From: Brevibacterium sediminis
GTDB taxonomy: Bacteria > Actinomycetota > Actinomycetes > Actinomycetales > Brevibacteriaceae
NCBI RefSeq assembly: GCF_013623905.1
Contig: NZ_JABKDD010000015.1
Span: 1 to 64,000, forward strand
Direction: 5' to 3'
DNA: 64,000 nucleotides
Shown piece by piece: positions 20,397 to 29,701 of this stretch (within the stretch, counting starts at the first letter, position 1; every line of letters starts with the position of its first letter). The position numbers and the translations under genes were made by a program. The notes under the pieces were generated by a model. The model was not told the DNA's origin. It saw nothing but the letters and a program-made list of their open reading frames with translations, and ran no database searches.

Positions 20397-21533
20397 CTAG
20401 TTCAGCGCCTTGATGGCATCGAGACTGAGTGTGCCGGTCTGCGGATCCTTGTCCTCCAGAATGTAGAGCCGCTGGAGCGCGGCGGCTATTCCGTCGGCGA
20501 TCGCGTCCCTGACGTGCGGATCCTTGAGATTCTCGAGATCGTCAGGGTTGGTGAGGTAACCGCTGACGACATGCACCTTCGGAGTCTTCAGTCGCTTGAG
20601 TGATGACCATGTGCGCGCATGCGTGCGGCAGTCCAGCATTCCGGTCCGTGCGACCAATTCGCCTTGGATGAGCTCCGCCAGCTTCTGCCCCGTGGGCGAG
20701 TTGAGGTCCGCCTGACGTTCATGACCGAAGTAGAAAGTTGCCAGTCCGTTGGCATCCTTGGATTTGCTGACATCTGCCGTGACGGTGATGACCGCAGATG
20801 CGCCGAGTGTATCTGCGCGATTGACCTCGACAGCATCGCCTTCGAGGAGAAGAGCCCCCGCTCCGATGGCCTCCAAACGACCGACAAGGCGACTTGCTAT
20901 GTCTGAAGTGATCTGACGTTCGAGGGCAGATTGCTCGTCGGTCATCGGCAACGTTTGGAAATCTACAACTGTAGTCGCCGCCTCGATGACAAAAGTGCGG
21001 CCGACGAGGGACGTGCCCGAGGCTGCCACACGTGCACGTTCCTGAAGCGCGAAGAGATTGCCGGTGTCCTGGTTGCGGTCGATCGCGTTGAGTCCGCGCA
21101 GAGTCTGTGGTCCCGTGACACCGTCGACCTTCGTACCCAAACTCATCTGCAGTTCCTTGACCGCTGCCTCGGTCAGAGACGCGTACTCGGAATCGATACG
21201 ACCTGGATAGAACCCCAGGCCGGCGAGTTTGGTCTGGAGGTCGACGACATCATCGCCTGTCAGCACCCTGACGGGGTCGAATCGGAGCACACGGTCACCC
21301 AACTGATATCGGGCCTGTTCCAGCGCAGAAAACGTCTCAGGACCCAACACACCGTCGCAGAGGATTCCTCGATCCTGCTGGAACTGGCGGACCCCCAGCT
21401 CAAAGGCTCGATCGAAGTCCGCGGTCTCGGTATCACCGACATGGAGCCCCAAACGGGCCATCTGAGCTTTGATATTGGGCAGCATCTCGGAAATGTCGCC
21501 ACGCGAATAGCGCGGTAAGTTCGTGTTCGTCAA
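20397..21533 (-). CDS. cwlM: CwlM-type peptidoglycan-binding amidase homologue, probably non-catalytic
   Basis: The 378-residue protein has two peptidoglycan-binding domains (~12-75 and ~88-150) and an Amidase_3-like fold (~178-357). The location next to trxA-trxB and parB is exactly that of mycobacterial cwlM, whose product is a cytoplasmic regulator of MurA. The zinc-ligand motifs are missing: DPGHGG is replaced by EAATTV (184-189), the SIHAD histidine by TVTAD (250-254), and the catalytic Glu before GFLSN by Val/Ser before GYLTNP (325-330). The retained DCRTHARTW (301-309) is, as I recall, typical of CwlM proteins. No signal peptide is visible, in line with a cytosolic role. The start is TTG with no strong ribosome site. 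Regulation of peptidoglycan synthesis is inferred from the family. Confidence 0.8.
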   Translation of the reverse strand: MTNTNLPRYSRGDISEMLPNIKAQMARLGLHVGDTETADFDRAFELGVRQFQQDRGILCDGVLGPETFSALEQARYQLGDRVLRFDPVRVLTGDDVVDLQTKLAGLGFYPGRIDSEYASLTEAAVKELQMSLGTKVDGVTGPQTLRGLNAIDRNQDTGNLFALQERARVAASGTSLVGRTFVIEAATTVVDFQTLPMTDEQSALERQITSDIASRLVGRLEAIGAGALLLEGDAVEVNRADTLGASAVITVTADVSKSKDANGLATFYFGHERQADLNSPTGQKLAELIQGELVARTGMLDCRTHARTWSSLKRLKTPKVHVVSGYLTNPDDLENLKDPHVRDAIADGIAAALQRLYILEDKDPQTGTLSLDAIKALN

Positions 21534-21594
21534 TGCGTTGCCAATCGTAGGTGATGCGTTTCGAGGGTCAGTGTTCAGCGGCGCTCAGAAATGC

Positions 21595-21630
21595 CTAAGG
21601 CGCCCGTTGATACTACAACAGGCGCCTTAG
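21595..21630 (-). terminator. trxB-trxA terminator
   Basis: CTAAGGCGCC-x-GTTG pairs with CAAC-x-GGCGCCTTAG around a 6-base loop, a 15-position stem with one mismatch. It starts 8 bases after the trxA stop on the minus strand. Confidence 0.85.
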
Positions 21631-21637
21631 AACTCGA

Positions 21638-21955
21638 TCAGATGAAGTCGGAGAGCTCATCCTCGAGAGCGGGCTTCGGACGTGCGCCGATGATGGTCTT
21701 GGCGACTTCGCCGTCCTTGAAGACGTAGAGCGCCGGAATCGAGGTGATTCCATAGGTGCTTGCGGTCTCGAGATTCTCGTCAGTGTTGACCTTGACCACG
21801 TTGAGCTTGTCTCCGTGCTCTTCGGCGATCTGGTCGACGATGGGGCTGACCATACGGCAGGGGCCGCACCAAGGAGCCCAGAAATCGACGAGTACGGGCT
21901 TATCGGACTTCAGTACGTTCTCTTCGAACGTGGCATCAGTGACTTCTGTCGACAT
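21638..21955 (-). CDS. trxA: Thioredoxin
   Basis: The 105-residue thioredoxin has the active site WCGPC (Cys30 and Cys33) and the cis-Pro segment GITSIPALYVF. It reduces protein disulfides in the cytoplasm and is itself reduced by the TrxB encoded just upstream, 123 bases away on the same strand. Length and sequence are fully standard. The strong hairpin after the stop ends the transcript. Confidence 0.96.
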   Translation of the reverse strand: MSTEVTDATFEENVLKSDKPVLVDFWAPWCGPCRMVSPIVDQIAEEHGDKLNVVKVNTDENLETASTYGITSIPALYVFKDGEVAKTIIGARPKPALEDELSDFI

Positions 21956-22078
21956 GAGTAACCTTCCTTCACAACGAATGTCTCTATCAGAACAGTGGAG
22001 CTGGATCTTTCATTCCCGGGCCTATTCGCTCGGCCCGCTGTGCTGTCAAGCGCAGCGATACGAGCGGGCGTTTCGGGA

Positions 22079-23065
22079 TCAGGAAGCGACTGAGGCTTCG
22101 GCCACTGCTGCTTCCGCCATGGCGGGCTTTGAAGCAGCTTCGAGGTCGCCGAGGTAATGTTCGGCGTCGAGGGCGGCCGAGCAGCCCGAACCGGCAGCAG
22201 TGATGGCCTGACGATAGACCGAGTCGATGACGTCGCCTGCTGCGAAGACGCCCTCGACAGACGTCTTCGAGGTGCGACCGTCGACGCTGAGGTACCCGTC
22301 GGCGCGCATCTCGAGCTGATCGGCGAACAGGCTTGTGCGCGGGTCGGAACCGATAGCCACGAACATGCCGGTCACCGGCAGTTCTGAGGTCTCCCCAGTG
22401 ACGGTGTTGCGGATGGTCAGCCCGGTGAGGGAATCTTCACCGTGGACTTCGGCGACCTCGGAGTCGAGGAGGAACTCGAGCTTCTCATCGGCGTTCGCGC
22501 GGTCCTGCATGGCCTGCGAAGCACGCATCTCCTGCCGACGGTGGACCAGCGTGACCTTGGACGCGAAACGGGTGAGGAAGGTGGCCTCCTCGAGTGCGGA
22601 GTCGCCGCCGCCGATGACAGCGATGTGCTGATCACGGAAGAAGAATCCGTCACAGGTGGCGCACCAGCTGACTCCGTGCCCGGAGAGCTTCTTCTCGTTG
22701 GGCAGTCCGAGCTCGCGGTATGCCGAACCTGTTGCCAGGATCACGGCCTTGGCTGTGTAACGCGACCCCAGAGCGGTCTCGATCTCGTGAGCACCCGGGT
22801 TGAGTTTGAGGGTCTCGACATCGTCGTAGATGACCTCGGCACCGAACTTCTCAGCCTGCTCTCGCATGCTCTCCATGAGTTCGGGCCCCTGCACACCGGC
22901 GGGGAATCCAGGGAAGTTCTCGACGTCGGTGGTGTTCATCAGTTCGCCGCCTGCGGTCACCGATCCTGCGATGACGACCGGCGAGAGGTTCGCACGGGCC
23001 GCGTAGACGGCCGCGGTGTAGCCGGCTGGCCCCGATCCGATGATCACCAGTTGAGTATCAGTCAT
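22079..23065 (-). CDS. trxB: Thioredoxin reductase (NADPH)
   Basis: The 328-residue FAD enzyme transfers electrons from NADPH to thioredoxin. It has the FAD-binding GSGPAGYTAAVYAARA (10-25), the redox-active CATC (135-138), the NADPH-binding GGGDSALEEA (152-161) and the C-terminal FAD motif GVFAAGDV. A short C-terminal Ala/Glu-rich tail (EAASKPAMAEAAVAEASVAS) extends beyond the usual end. The mycobacterial sigM and anti-sigma genes that lie upstream of trxB are not present. Confidence 0.96.
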   Translation of the reverse strand: MTDTQLVIIGSGPAGYTAAVYAARANLSPVVIAGSVTAGGELMNTTDVENFPGFPAGVQGPELMESMREQAEKFGAEVIYDDVETLKLNPGAHEIETALGSRYTAKAVILATGSAYRELGLPNEKKLSGHGVSWCATCDGFFFRDQHIAVIGGGDSALEEATFLTRFASKVTLVHRRQEMRASQAMQDRANADEKLEFLLDSEVAEVHGEDSLTGLTIRNTVTGETSELPVTGMFVAIGSDPRTSLFADQLEMRADGYLSVDGRTSKTSVEGVFAAGDVIDSVYRQAITAAGSGCSAALDAEHYLGDLEAASKPAMAEAAVAEASVAS

Positions 23066-23214
23066 GTGAAAAGTTCCCTGCTTCTATCTGCTGTGCTCAG
23101 CGCGCCGCGGAGTGCCGCGCGAATTGACGTTCGTATCTATAACGGTACGGTGCCGCGGACTATTCCGCACCCGCATCCTGTCCGGCATCAGGGTACGAGG
23201 AACTGCTGGTCGGT

Positions 23215-25743
23215 TCAGAAGAACTTCACAGAGCTGATGGTGGCCTTATAGCCGCCATCGGTCTGCGGAAGTTCAGTGACCCAGAGGATGAGCTTGTCCG
23301 TCTCGACGTCTTCATCGAACTCCACGGTGACGGCGCCGTCCGCATCGAAGACGCCTTCGCCGATGACCTTCGCGTCCTCGGGGTCGTCCCCGTCACGGAT
23401 CTCGAACTTGCCTCCGGAGTTCCCCGACGCCACCTTCACCTTGCTGATGGTGGACTCGTCCTCGAACTCGAAGAGCAGACCGACACCGGATTTGAGATTG
23501 CCGAAGCTCGCCGAGTTGTACCGGTCGGTGTTCCAGGATCCTTCGGCCTTGGGAATGACGTTCTCGGTTTCACTGTCGTGTTCCGATCCGTCGCCTTCGG
23601 GGTCGAGGGATTCGACCGTCTTGATCTTCGGAGGATCGGCTTTCGGAGTCTTCTTCTCTTCCTTCTTCGTCGGCTGCTCGCTCGCTGCGGACGTCTCGGA
23701 GACCGGAGTGGACTCCTCGTCTCCCGAGTTGAAGCCGATGATGACGATGCCGAGCACGATTGCGGCAACGACCGCGAGGCCGAGAACCAGCCACAGGAAG
23801 GGTTTCCGAGTGGAGGCTGGATCCCGCTCGTCGGGGCCTGCTCCACCCGAACCGCTGCCAGCACCGCCGGAAGCCGCGCTACCGCCAGCACCACCGGTGC
23901 CGGCACCCCCTGCCGTGGCTGAGGCAGCTGCGGGTGCGGAGCTCGAAGCCGCTGAACCGGAGGACTTGGCTGCAGCGCCCGCCGCCGCGGCAGCACCGGC
24001 AACGCCTGCTGCCGCGGCACCTGCTGTCCCGGCAGCCTTGTTTCGGTTCTTCACAGACCCAGCCTGGGCTGCACCGGTCGAATCGCTGTGCTGTTGGCGC
24101 GGTTTCCCGGCCTTGCGCTCAGCAGGGCGCACAGATTCGGAGCCCTCAGCCGCCTCGGCGCGGGACTCACCACCGGTGTTCCGGTTGTCGACTGCACTGC
24201 GATCGTCAACGGAGTCCGGGGACAGCCGGCGCATCTCGTTCGGCGGTGCGGCAGCATTGGCTTCCTGCTGACGGGCAGTCGAACTCGCCTCGAAGGCAGC
24301 AAGCCGCCTGCGCGCTTCGTCTTCCTTGGCCTTCGCGATCCGCCGTTCGCGTTCATACTCGCGTCGCTGATGCTCGCGCTGCTGTTCGTTGGTTTCGAAC
24401 ATGCCGCCGAGGAACCAGGAACCGTCGTCCTCGTCCTCGCCGTCCATGATCACGCGAGTATCGTTCTCATCGCCTTCGTCGTCGTTCTCGGGGACGATCT
24501 CAAGTGCCTGAGTGTCAGGATCCGAATCGTCTTCCCGGCTCATGATCGGGGTCGTGAGGTTCTCGTCGTATTCGTGCTCCGCATACTCCGAATACTCCGA
24601 GTACGTCTGCTCCGGCTGCCATTCCTCCCAGTCCTGAGCGGCGCTGTCGAGTTGTTCCTTCGCAATCGGGAAGCTCGAGGCCTCGCGCATCTGCATCCTG
24701 TCGGCATACCGGCCCGTGGTGCTTCCGACCACTCCGGCCGCCAGTCCCCGCGTTCCCGGACGAGTGATTCCGATGCGCACCAGGGCGGCCTGCACCTGAT
24801 CTTCGCTGGCGCTGGTCGAACCGCCGGGACCGGGCCCGATGGTCTTCGAACGTGGAGCGGGCAGGCTGGTGGCCTCATCAAAGCTGCGCGGCGACTGATC
24901 GAACAGATTCTCGTTCTCCGCCACCGGAGCGCGATTGACGTAGCGCAGCAGTTCCGGGTCCCACTTGTCGATATAGCCGAGAACCTCGGCGACCGAACCC
25001 GGACCGGGATCCGAACCTGTGATGATTCCACTGACGAAATCATCGAGTCTGTCAGGGACCTCGGGGTTGAGCGCCTGCGCCCGGGCGATCCGGGCGTTCT
25101 CTTTCTCCGCAGGTGGAATGCCGTCGAATGCCTCTTCGCCGGGCCAGTATCCGGTCAGAGCCGTGTAGAAGAGCTGGACGAGCGCGAGGGCGTCTCGACG
25201 TGAGGCCTTTGTCGGCGTGTAGTCCTTCTGCTCGACGAGCCCGGTGTCCAGCGCCAGTGCCGCATCGATGCCGATGCCTGCGATGACCACCGCACCCTTC
25301 GACGTCAGACCGACCAGACTCGGACGCAGGAACATGTGGAACAGTCCCCGCCTGGCGGAGGTCACTAGCGCCGAGCCGACCTCGCCGATGAGTGCGCAGG
25401 CGGCGTCGACGGGCAACGGCGAACGGGGCAGGATCTGGTTGAACGGCGTCACCGCGATGCGCTTGATGACGATGTAGTCCAGTCCGTTGGAATGGCCGAC
25501 GTCGAGGGTCGGGGCGATGCGCGGGTCACCGAGGATCGACACACGACGGGCGGCTTCGAGGACGTCGTTGGAACCGTCGGCATCGGCGACGAGGATGAGC
25601 ACGGGTTCATCGAGGATCGCATCGAGTCCGGTACAGACGGCACCGACCTCGGGCTTTTCGGGAAGCCATCGGCGGTCGACGGTCGATACGACATAACGGC
25701 CGGCCACCACCATGCCGGGTTCGATATCGATCAGGGCGACCAC
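23215..25743 (-). CDS. Membrane-anchored pseudokinase (MurJ-associated)
   Basis: The 842-residue protein has four parts. Residues ~5-270 are a protein-kinase-like domain without the catalytic residues: no lysine in the strand EPVLILVADAD, and the catalytic-loop region FHMFLRPSLVGL lacks the HRD aspartate. Residues ~275-645 are a disordered, charged then Ala/Gly/Ser-rich linker. One membrane helix lies at ~650-671. Residues ~730-842 form an extracellular beta-rich domain resembling a discoidin/F5-8C fold. In Mycobacterium tuberculosis the same pseudokinase and ectodomain are fused to MviN/MurJ and bind FhaA; here they are a separate gene 22 bases after murJ. A GTG at 25743 overlaps its own GGAGG, so the true start may be the ATG at 25711-25713. 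Confidence 0.8.
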   Translation of the reverse strand: MVALIDIEPGMVVAGRYVVSTVDRRWLPEKPEVGAVCTGLDAILDEPVLILVADADGSNDVLEAARRVSILGDPRIAPTLDVGHSNGLDYIVIKRIAVTPFNQILPRSPLPVDAACALIGEVGSALVTSARRGLFHMFLRPSLVGLTSKGAVVIAGIGIDAALALDTGLVEQKDYTPTKASRRDALALVQLFYTALTGYWPGEEAFDGIPPAEKENARIARAQALNPEVPDRLDDFVSGIITGSDPGPGSVAEVLGYIDKWDPELLRYVNRAPVAENENLFDQSPRSFDEATSLPAPRSKTIGPGPGGSTSASEDQVQAALVRIGITRPGTRGLAAGVVGSTTGRYADRMQMREASSFPIAKEQLDSAAQDWEEWQPEQTYSEYSEYAEHEYDENLTTPIMSREDDSDPDTQALEIVPENDDEGDENDTRVIMDGEDEDDGSWFLGGMFETNEQQREHQRREYERERRIAKAKEDEARRRLAAFEASSTARQQEANAAAPPNEMRRLSPDSVDDRSAVDNRNTGGESRAEAAEGSESVRPAERKAGKPRQQHSDSTGAAQAGSVKNRNKAAGTAGAAAAGVAGAAAAAGAAAKSSGSAASSSAPAAASATAGGAGTGGAGGSAASGGAGSGSGGAGPDERDPASTRKPFLWLVLGLAVVAAIVLGIVIIGFNSGDEESTPVSETSAASEQPTKKEEKKTPKADPPKIKTVESLDPEGDGSEHDSETENVIPKAEGSWNTDRYNSASFGNLKSGVGLLFEFEDESTISKVKVASGNSGGKFEIRDGDDPEDAKVIGEGVFDADGAVTVEFDEDVETDKLILWVTELPQTDGGYKATISSVKFF

Positions 25744-25765
25744 CTCCGGTGGGGATTGACGGGGC

Positions 25766-27385
25766 TCAGGCTGTTTTCCTTAGTTTTCCAGCTACCACGC
25801 CAATAATCGAATGCAACTCTCTGACTCTGAGCAAATAACAAGCTCCGATGAAGAACAGGAGCATCACGGTGCCGACGGCAGCCGTGGTGATGAACGCCTG
25901 CCAGCGTCCTGCCAAGGCGAAGTCCGGGAAGAAGTAGAGCAGACCGAACCCAGCGCCTGCGGCGACGATCGCAGCGAGTAGGAACTTCACATGCGAGGTG
26001 AGGATTCCGCGCAGGTCGATGGCGCCGAGGCGCTTCTTCAGGACCGCAAACGAGATGATCATCGCCATCAGATAGCCGAGGCTCATGACGAGACCGATGA
26101 TCGCCACCGTCACCGACTTCGGGAAGATCGATACCGAGAGCACCGCCAGGGACTGGAAGATGATCTGCGGCAGCTGGATGAGGAACGGGGTCTTCGCATC
26201 CCCGTAGGCGTAGAACACCCGCTGCGCGAGATAGTTCGCGCTGAAGGGAACGAGGCCGAAGACCATCGTGATGATGACCAGACCGATGGCCATGGCCTGT
26301 TCGCGACCAGGACCGGCAATGATCATCGCCACCGGTGAGGCGAGGACGACGAGGGCGGCGAGGGCGAAGGTGTTGACCATCCCGACCATCCGCACACCCA
26401 TCGAGAAGTCGCCGACGACAGCCTCGGTGTCCTCCTCGGCCGCGTTCTTGGCCAGAGAGGTGAACAGCGCCGTGGCCAGGGACACCGCGATGAGCGAATG
26501 CGGGAGCATGAACACGAGGTAGGCGTTCGTATAAGCGGCGTTCGAGGCGTTTCCGTCGCCGGGGATCGACGCCCCCGAGGCGACGCGGGAGATGATGAGG
26601 AAACCGATCTGGCCGATGAGCATGGCTGCGAACGTCCAGAAGGCGACCTTGCCTGCCGAGCCGAGACCGACTCCCCGGAATCCGAACGTCGGCTTGTACC
26701 TGAAGCCGATGCGCTTGAGCGGCCAGATGAGGATGAGCGCCTGAGCCGCGACGCCGAGGGTCGCCGTTCCGGCGATGAGGGCGATCTTGTCCGGGGTCCA
26801 GGTGTCGAGCCCGTGCGGAGACGCATTGTTCGTGCCGAAGATGAGGATGAAGACGGCAAGTCCTGCGATCGCGACGACGTTGTTGAGCACCGGTGCCCAC
26901 ATATAGGGACCGAACGACGACTTCGCATTGAGCACCTGGCCCAGCAGCGTGTAGAGGCCGTAGAAGAACAGCTGCGGCAGACACCAGAAGGCGAAAGCCG
27001 TAGCCAGCGCCATCTGCTCCTCGCTCCACCCCGAAGAATAGAGCCAGACGAGCAGCGGGGCAGCAGCGGTGGCGATGATGCTCACACCGGCAAGGAGCAG
27101 GAACGACAGCGTCAACAGTCGGTTCGTGAAGTCGGCACCGCCGTCTTCCCGTTTGGAGGCACGCACGATCTGCGGGACGAGGACAGCATTGACCACACCG
27201 CCGGCCAGCAGCATGTAAAGGGTGTTCGGCACCTTGTTGGCTATATCGAAGGCATCGGCCTGGACCGCCGTGACTCCGATCGCCATGGCCAGCATCGAGG
27301 CTTTGACGAAACCGAGCACACGCGAGGTCATGGTGCCGGCGGTCATGATCGCCGAGGACCGGGCCAGGGATGAGAAGCTGGACAC
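25766..27385 (-). CDS. murJ: Lipid II flippase MurJ
   Basis: The 539-residue polytopic MOP-superfamily protein moves lipid II across the membrane for cell-wall synthesis. The MurJ/MviN pattern is clear: SRVLGFVKASMLA at the first helix, AFDIANKVPNTLYMLLAGGVVNAVLVP, and the later LPHSLIAVSLATALFTSLA and YGDAKTPFLIQLP. About 14 hydrophobic helices are visible, with almost no extra C-terminal domain. The start is GTG; its ribosome site AAGAGG overlaps the end of the DUF6049 gene, only three bases separating the genes. The pseudokinase gene follows, so lipid II export and its regulator are co-expressed. Confidence 0.95.
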   Translation of the reverse strand: MSSFSSLARSSAIMTAGTMTSRVLGFVKASMLAMAIGVTAVQADAFDIANKVPNTLYMLLAGGVVNAVLVPQIVRASKREDGGADFTNRLLTLSFLLLAGVSIIATAAAPLLVWLYSSGWSEEQMALATAFAFWCLPQLFFYGLYTLLGQVLNAKSSFGPYMWAPVLNNVVAIAGLAVFILIFGTNNASPHGLDTWTPDKIALIAGTATLGVAAQALILIWPLKRIGFRYKPTFGFRGVGLGSAGKVAFWTFAAMLIGQIGFLIISRVASGASIPGDGNASNAAYTNAYLVFMLPHSLIAVSLATALFTSLAKNAAEEDTEAVVGDFSMGVRMVGMVNTFALAALVVLASPVAMIIAGPGREQAMAIGLVIITMVFGLVPFSANYLAQRVFYAYGDAKTPFLIQLPQIIFQSLAVLSVSIFPKSVTVAIIGLVMSLGYLMAMIISFAVLKKRLGAIDLRGILTSHVKFLLAAIVAAGAGFGLLYFFPDFALAGRWQAFITTAAVGTVMLLFFIGACYLLRVRELHSIIGVVAGKLRKTA

Positions 27386-27388
27386 GCT

Positions 27389-29701
27389 CTACCTCTTTTC
27401 GGGGTCGTCGGTCTTGGCGCGGGCCATCGCATCGGCCAGCTGCTGTTCGGGGATCTTCGGTCGCCCCCGAGAAATGGTCTTGATCAAGCCGATCACGAAC
27501 ACCACGGCCAGTGCCAATCCGATCACAGCGGTGCCGATGTTCTCCCAATCGGCGCGGACCCGAACCATGAGTGATTCCTGCTTGGGCAGGACCACCTCGT
27601 CGGCGGTGACCATCTCGATCGTCGTCGGCACATCGGCGTTGGCGAGGCCCTCGACGGGCACGTCCACACGCATCGTCTCCGCGGCAGGCACCTTCACGGT
27701 CTCCGTCTCCTGCGCCCGCAGCTGCGGAGTGTTCGGCTTCATCCGGATCCGCAACGTCGCCTCGGCGGGGGAATCATTGACGATCGTGACCGGAATCGTC
27801 GTCTTCTCGCCGGTGACGAGGAGGACGGACGATCCCTTGCGCAGGTGCAGGCTGTCCATGAGATTCTCGCTCTGCTCGCGGGCCTGACCGGCGCAGATGT
27901 TCGCGTTCCGGCCCAGGGTCCACGCCGCCGAGGTGCAGGTGAGGAGTTCGCGGTCGAGTCGGATATCGGCGCTGTCACGGTCACTGAAGACGCTGTTGAA
28001 GTCCGCTTGGTTCTCCCGGGTCATGGCCAGCGATTCCACGGCCCTCTTGCGGATGTGCGGAGCGTCGGCCTCCGTCCGCAGCAGCCCGCGCGCCTCGGAA
28101 CCGGAATCGAGGATCTTGTCGACTCCGGTGGGAGCGATCCACGGTGCCGAGCTCAGTTCCTCGACGGTCTGCTCCCAATTCGCCGAGGCGGCCGCGCGTG
28201 GGAGCGGAACGAACAGGCTGCGAGTGCGGTAGGGCGCCTCGGATTGGATCACCGCGGACTCCGCGACGAGCTCCGACAGTGCCCCGGCCGGGTTGTCCTC
28301 GGCGATCGCCTCGGCGCTCATGTCCGTGAGCTTCGTATCCGAGATGAGAGTGTCGATCGTCGACTCCCCGTCATCGGTGATCGTCGTCTGAGAATGCGCA
28401 TCATCGTGGATGCCGGTGATCGAGGGCTGCTGACCATCGCTGAGGATCGCGGTGGAATTTCCGGACTTCTTCAGTGCCCGCAGCCCGTTCTTCGTCGCAC
28501 TTCCGGCAACCGGCCAAGCGATGTCCGTGCGGGCATCGGGGAAGACGTCCTTGACGATCTCGCGCTGCTTCTGAGCGAAGGAGCTCAGTCGGTCTATCTT
28601 CGTCCCGCGCAGAGCACTGAGATCGGGATCGCCATAGGGCAGAGCGACGACCGTGTGCTTCTGTGCCGCCTCCACGAAGTCCTGATACCAGGAATCGAGG
28701 CGTTTGCGCTGCTTCTCTGCGGCTTCGAGTTCGGCACCGCTGGAATCGGCGTCATCGTTCTCCGGTGCTCCGACCGGTGGCGACTGAGTCTCCTCACCGC
28801 TTCCCCCGTCGGGCTCTTCGGTCTCCTCCGGTGCGTCGGCGGGAGTCGGTTCGGCGATGGCGGCTTCGAAGGATGCGATGATTCGGGGGTCGATCGCCAG
28901 AGCGAGCTCTTTGTGTTCCAGCAGCTTTGCGATCGTGTCGAGCGAACCGCCTTCGGCGATGGCGGCATCGAGCCGGTCGGAAGGGATGAGCCCGCCCTCG
29001 GAATGGCCGGGCAGAGTGACGGGAGCGAGCAGGCTGATCTTCGTCTGATCGAACTCCGGATCCGGGTACCACGTGGTGAAGCCGAGCGCAGAGGCTCGCA
29101 GACCGGTGTCGTCGCCGAGCTGAACCGCCAGCCCCCGCGGGCCCCAGGAACTTACGGGTGAGGACTTGCTCAGGTCGAGGTCATCGGCGGGCACGCGGAA
29201 GGTGAATTCCGCGGAGGTGCCGGGATCGATGGTGTCGTCGAACGAGGTGTCGAGGGTGATTCCCGAGCTGTCATCGGAATCGGCGTCCTTGTCCTTCTTC
29301 GCCTTCTTCCTCGCTTCGGTTCCATCATGTTCGAGATCGGCGACGGTGCGGTGCTGTGCCTGTCCCTGCTTCCAGGCGGTCAGGCGGGATTCGGAATCGA
29401 GCTTGCGAGTCGACATCTGCAGGCTCAGGCTCGGCTTCTCGACCGCCTTCTTCGTCGTGTTCGAGATCGTTCCCCGCACGGTCAGCGTGCCCTTGTCATC
29501 GATCCACGGAGTCACCTCGTCGAGGGTGATCGAGACCTCATCCTTCTTCGCATCGGTGTCCGCGTCGGTATTCGCATCGGTGCTGGCTGCGGCCGGGGCG
29601 GCATCGAGCAGCGGATATGCGAAAACCGGCCCTGCGAGCAGCAGGAGCGTGCTCAGCAGGGCGGTGAGGAATCGCAGTCGGCGGATGGGAATGGGTTTCA
29701 C
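27389..29701 (-). CDS. DUF6049 family secreted/membrane-anchored protein
   Basis: The 770-residue protein has a signal peptide (FLTALLSTLLLLAGPVFA, about 10-28), an Asp/Ala/Thr-rich linker, an extracellular body and one C-terminal membrane helix (ENIGTAVIGLALAVVFVIGL) followed by a short basic tail. It matches the DUF6049 family by position and layout and is the counterpart of Rv3909 between a MutT-like gene and murJ. No enzymatic motif is visible. Immunoglobulin-like beta regions near 55-110 and 640-730 are suggested by the strand pattern. GTG start overlaps the Nudix stop by 4 bases. Its conserved neighbours point to a role in envelope assembly, which is inference. Confidence 0.8.
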   Translation of the reverse strand: MKPIPIRRLRFLTALLSTLLLLAGPVFAYPLLDAAPAAASTDANTDADTDAKKDEVSITLDEVTPWIDDKGTLTVRGTISNTTKKAVEKPSLSLQMSTRKLDSESRLTAWKQGQAQHRTVADLEHDGTEARKKAKKDKDADSDDSSGITLDTSFDDTIDPGTSAEFTFRVPADDLDLSKSSPVSSWGPRGLAVQLGDDTGLRASALGFTTWYPDPEFDQTKISLLAPVTLPGHSEGGLIPSDRLDAAIAEGGSLDTIAKLLEHKELALAIDPRIIASFEAAIAEPTPADAPEETEEPDGGSGEETQSPPVGAPENDDADSSGAELEAAEKQRKRLDSWYQDFVEAAQKHTVVALPYGDPDLSALRGTKIDRLSSFAQKQREIVKDVFPDARTDIAWPVAGSATKNGLRALKKSGNSTAILSDGQQPSITGIHDDAHSQTTITDDGESTIDTLISDTKLTDMSAEAIAEDNPAGALSELVAESAVIQSEAPYRTRSLFVPLPRAAASANWEQTVEELSSAPWIAPTGVDKILDSGSEARGLLRTEADAPHIRKRAVESLAMTRENQADFNSVFSDRDSADIRLDRELLTCTSAAWTLGRNANICAGQAREQSENLMDSLHLRKGSSVLLVTGEKTTIPVTIVNDSPAEATLRIRMKPNTPQLRAQETETVKVPAAETMRVDVPVEGLANADVPTTIEMVTADEVVLPKQESLMVRVRADWENIGTAVIGLALAVVFVIGLIKTISRGRPKIPEQQLADAMARAKTDDPEKR

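Noticed and set aside
25731-27548. 605-codon minus-strand frame over murJ
   Set aside because: Alternative frame of murJ, Arg/His/Gly-rich, no helices and no family similarity.
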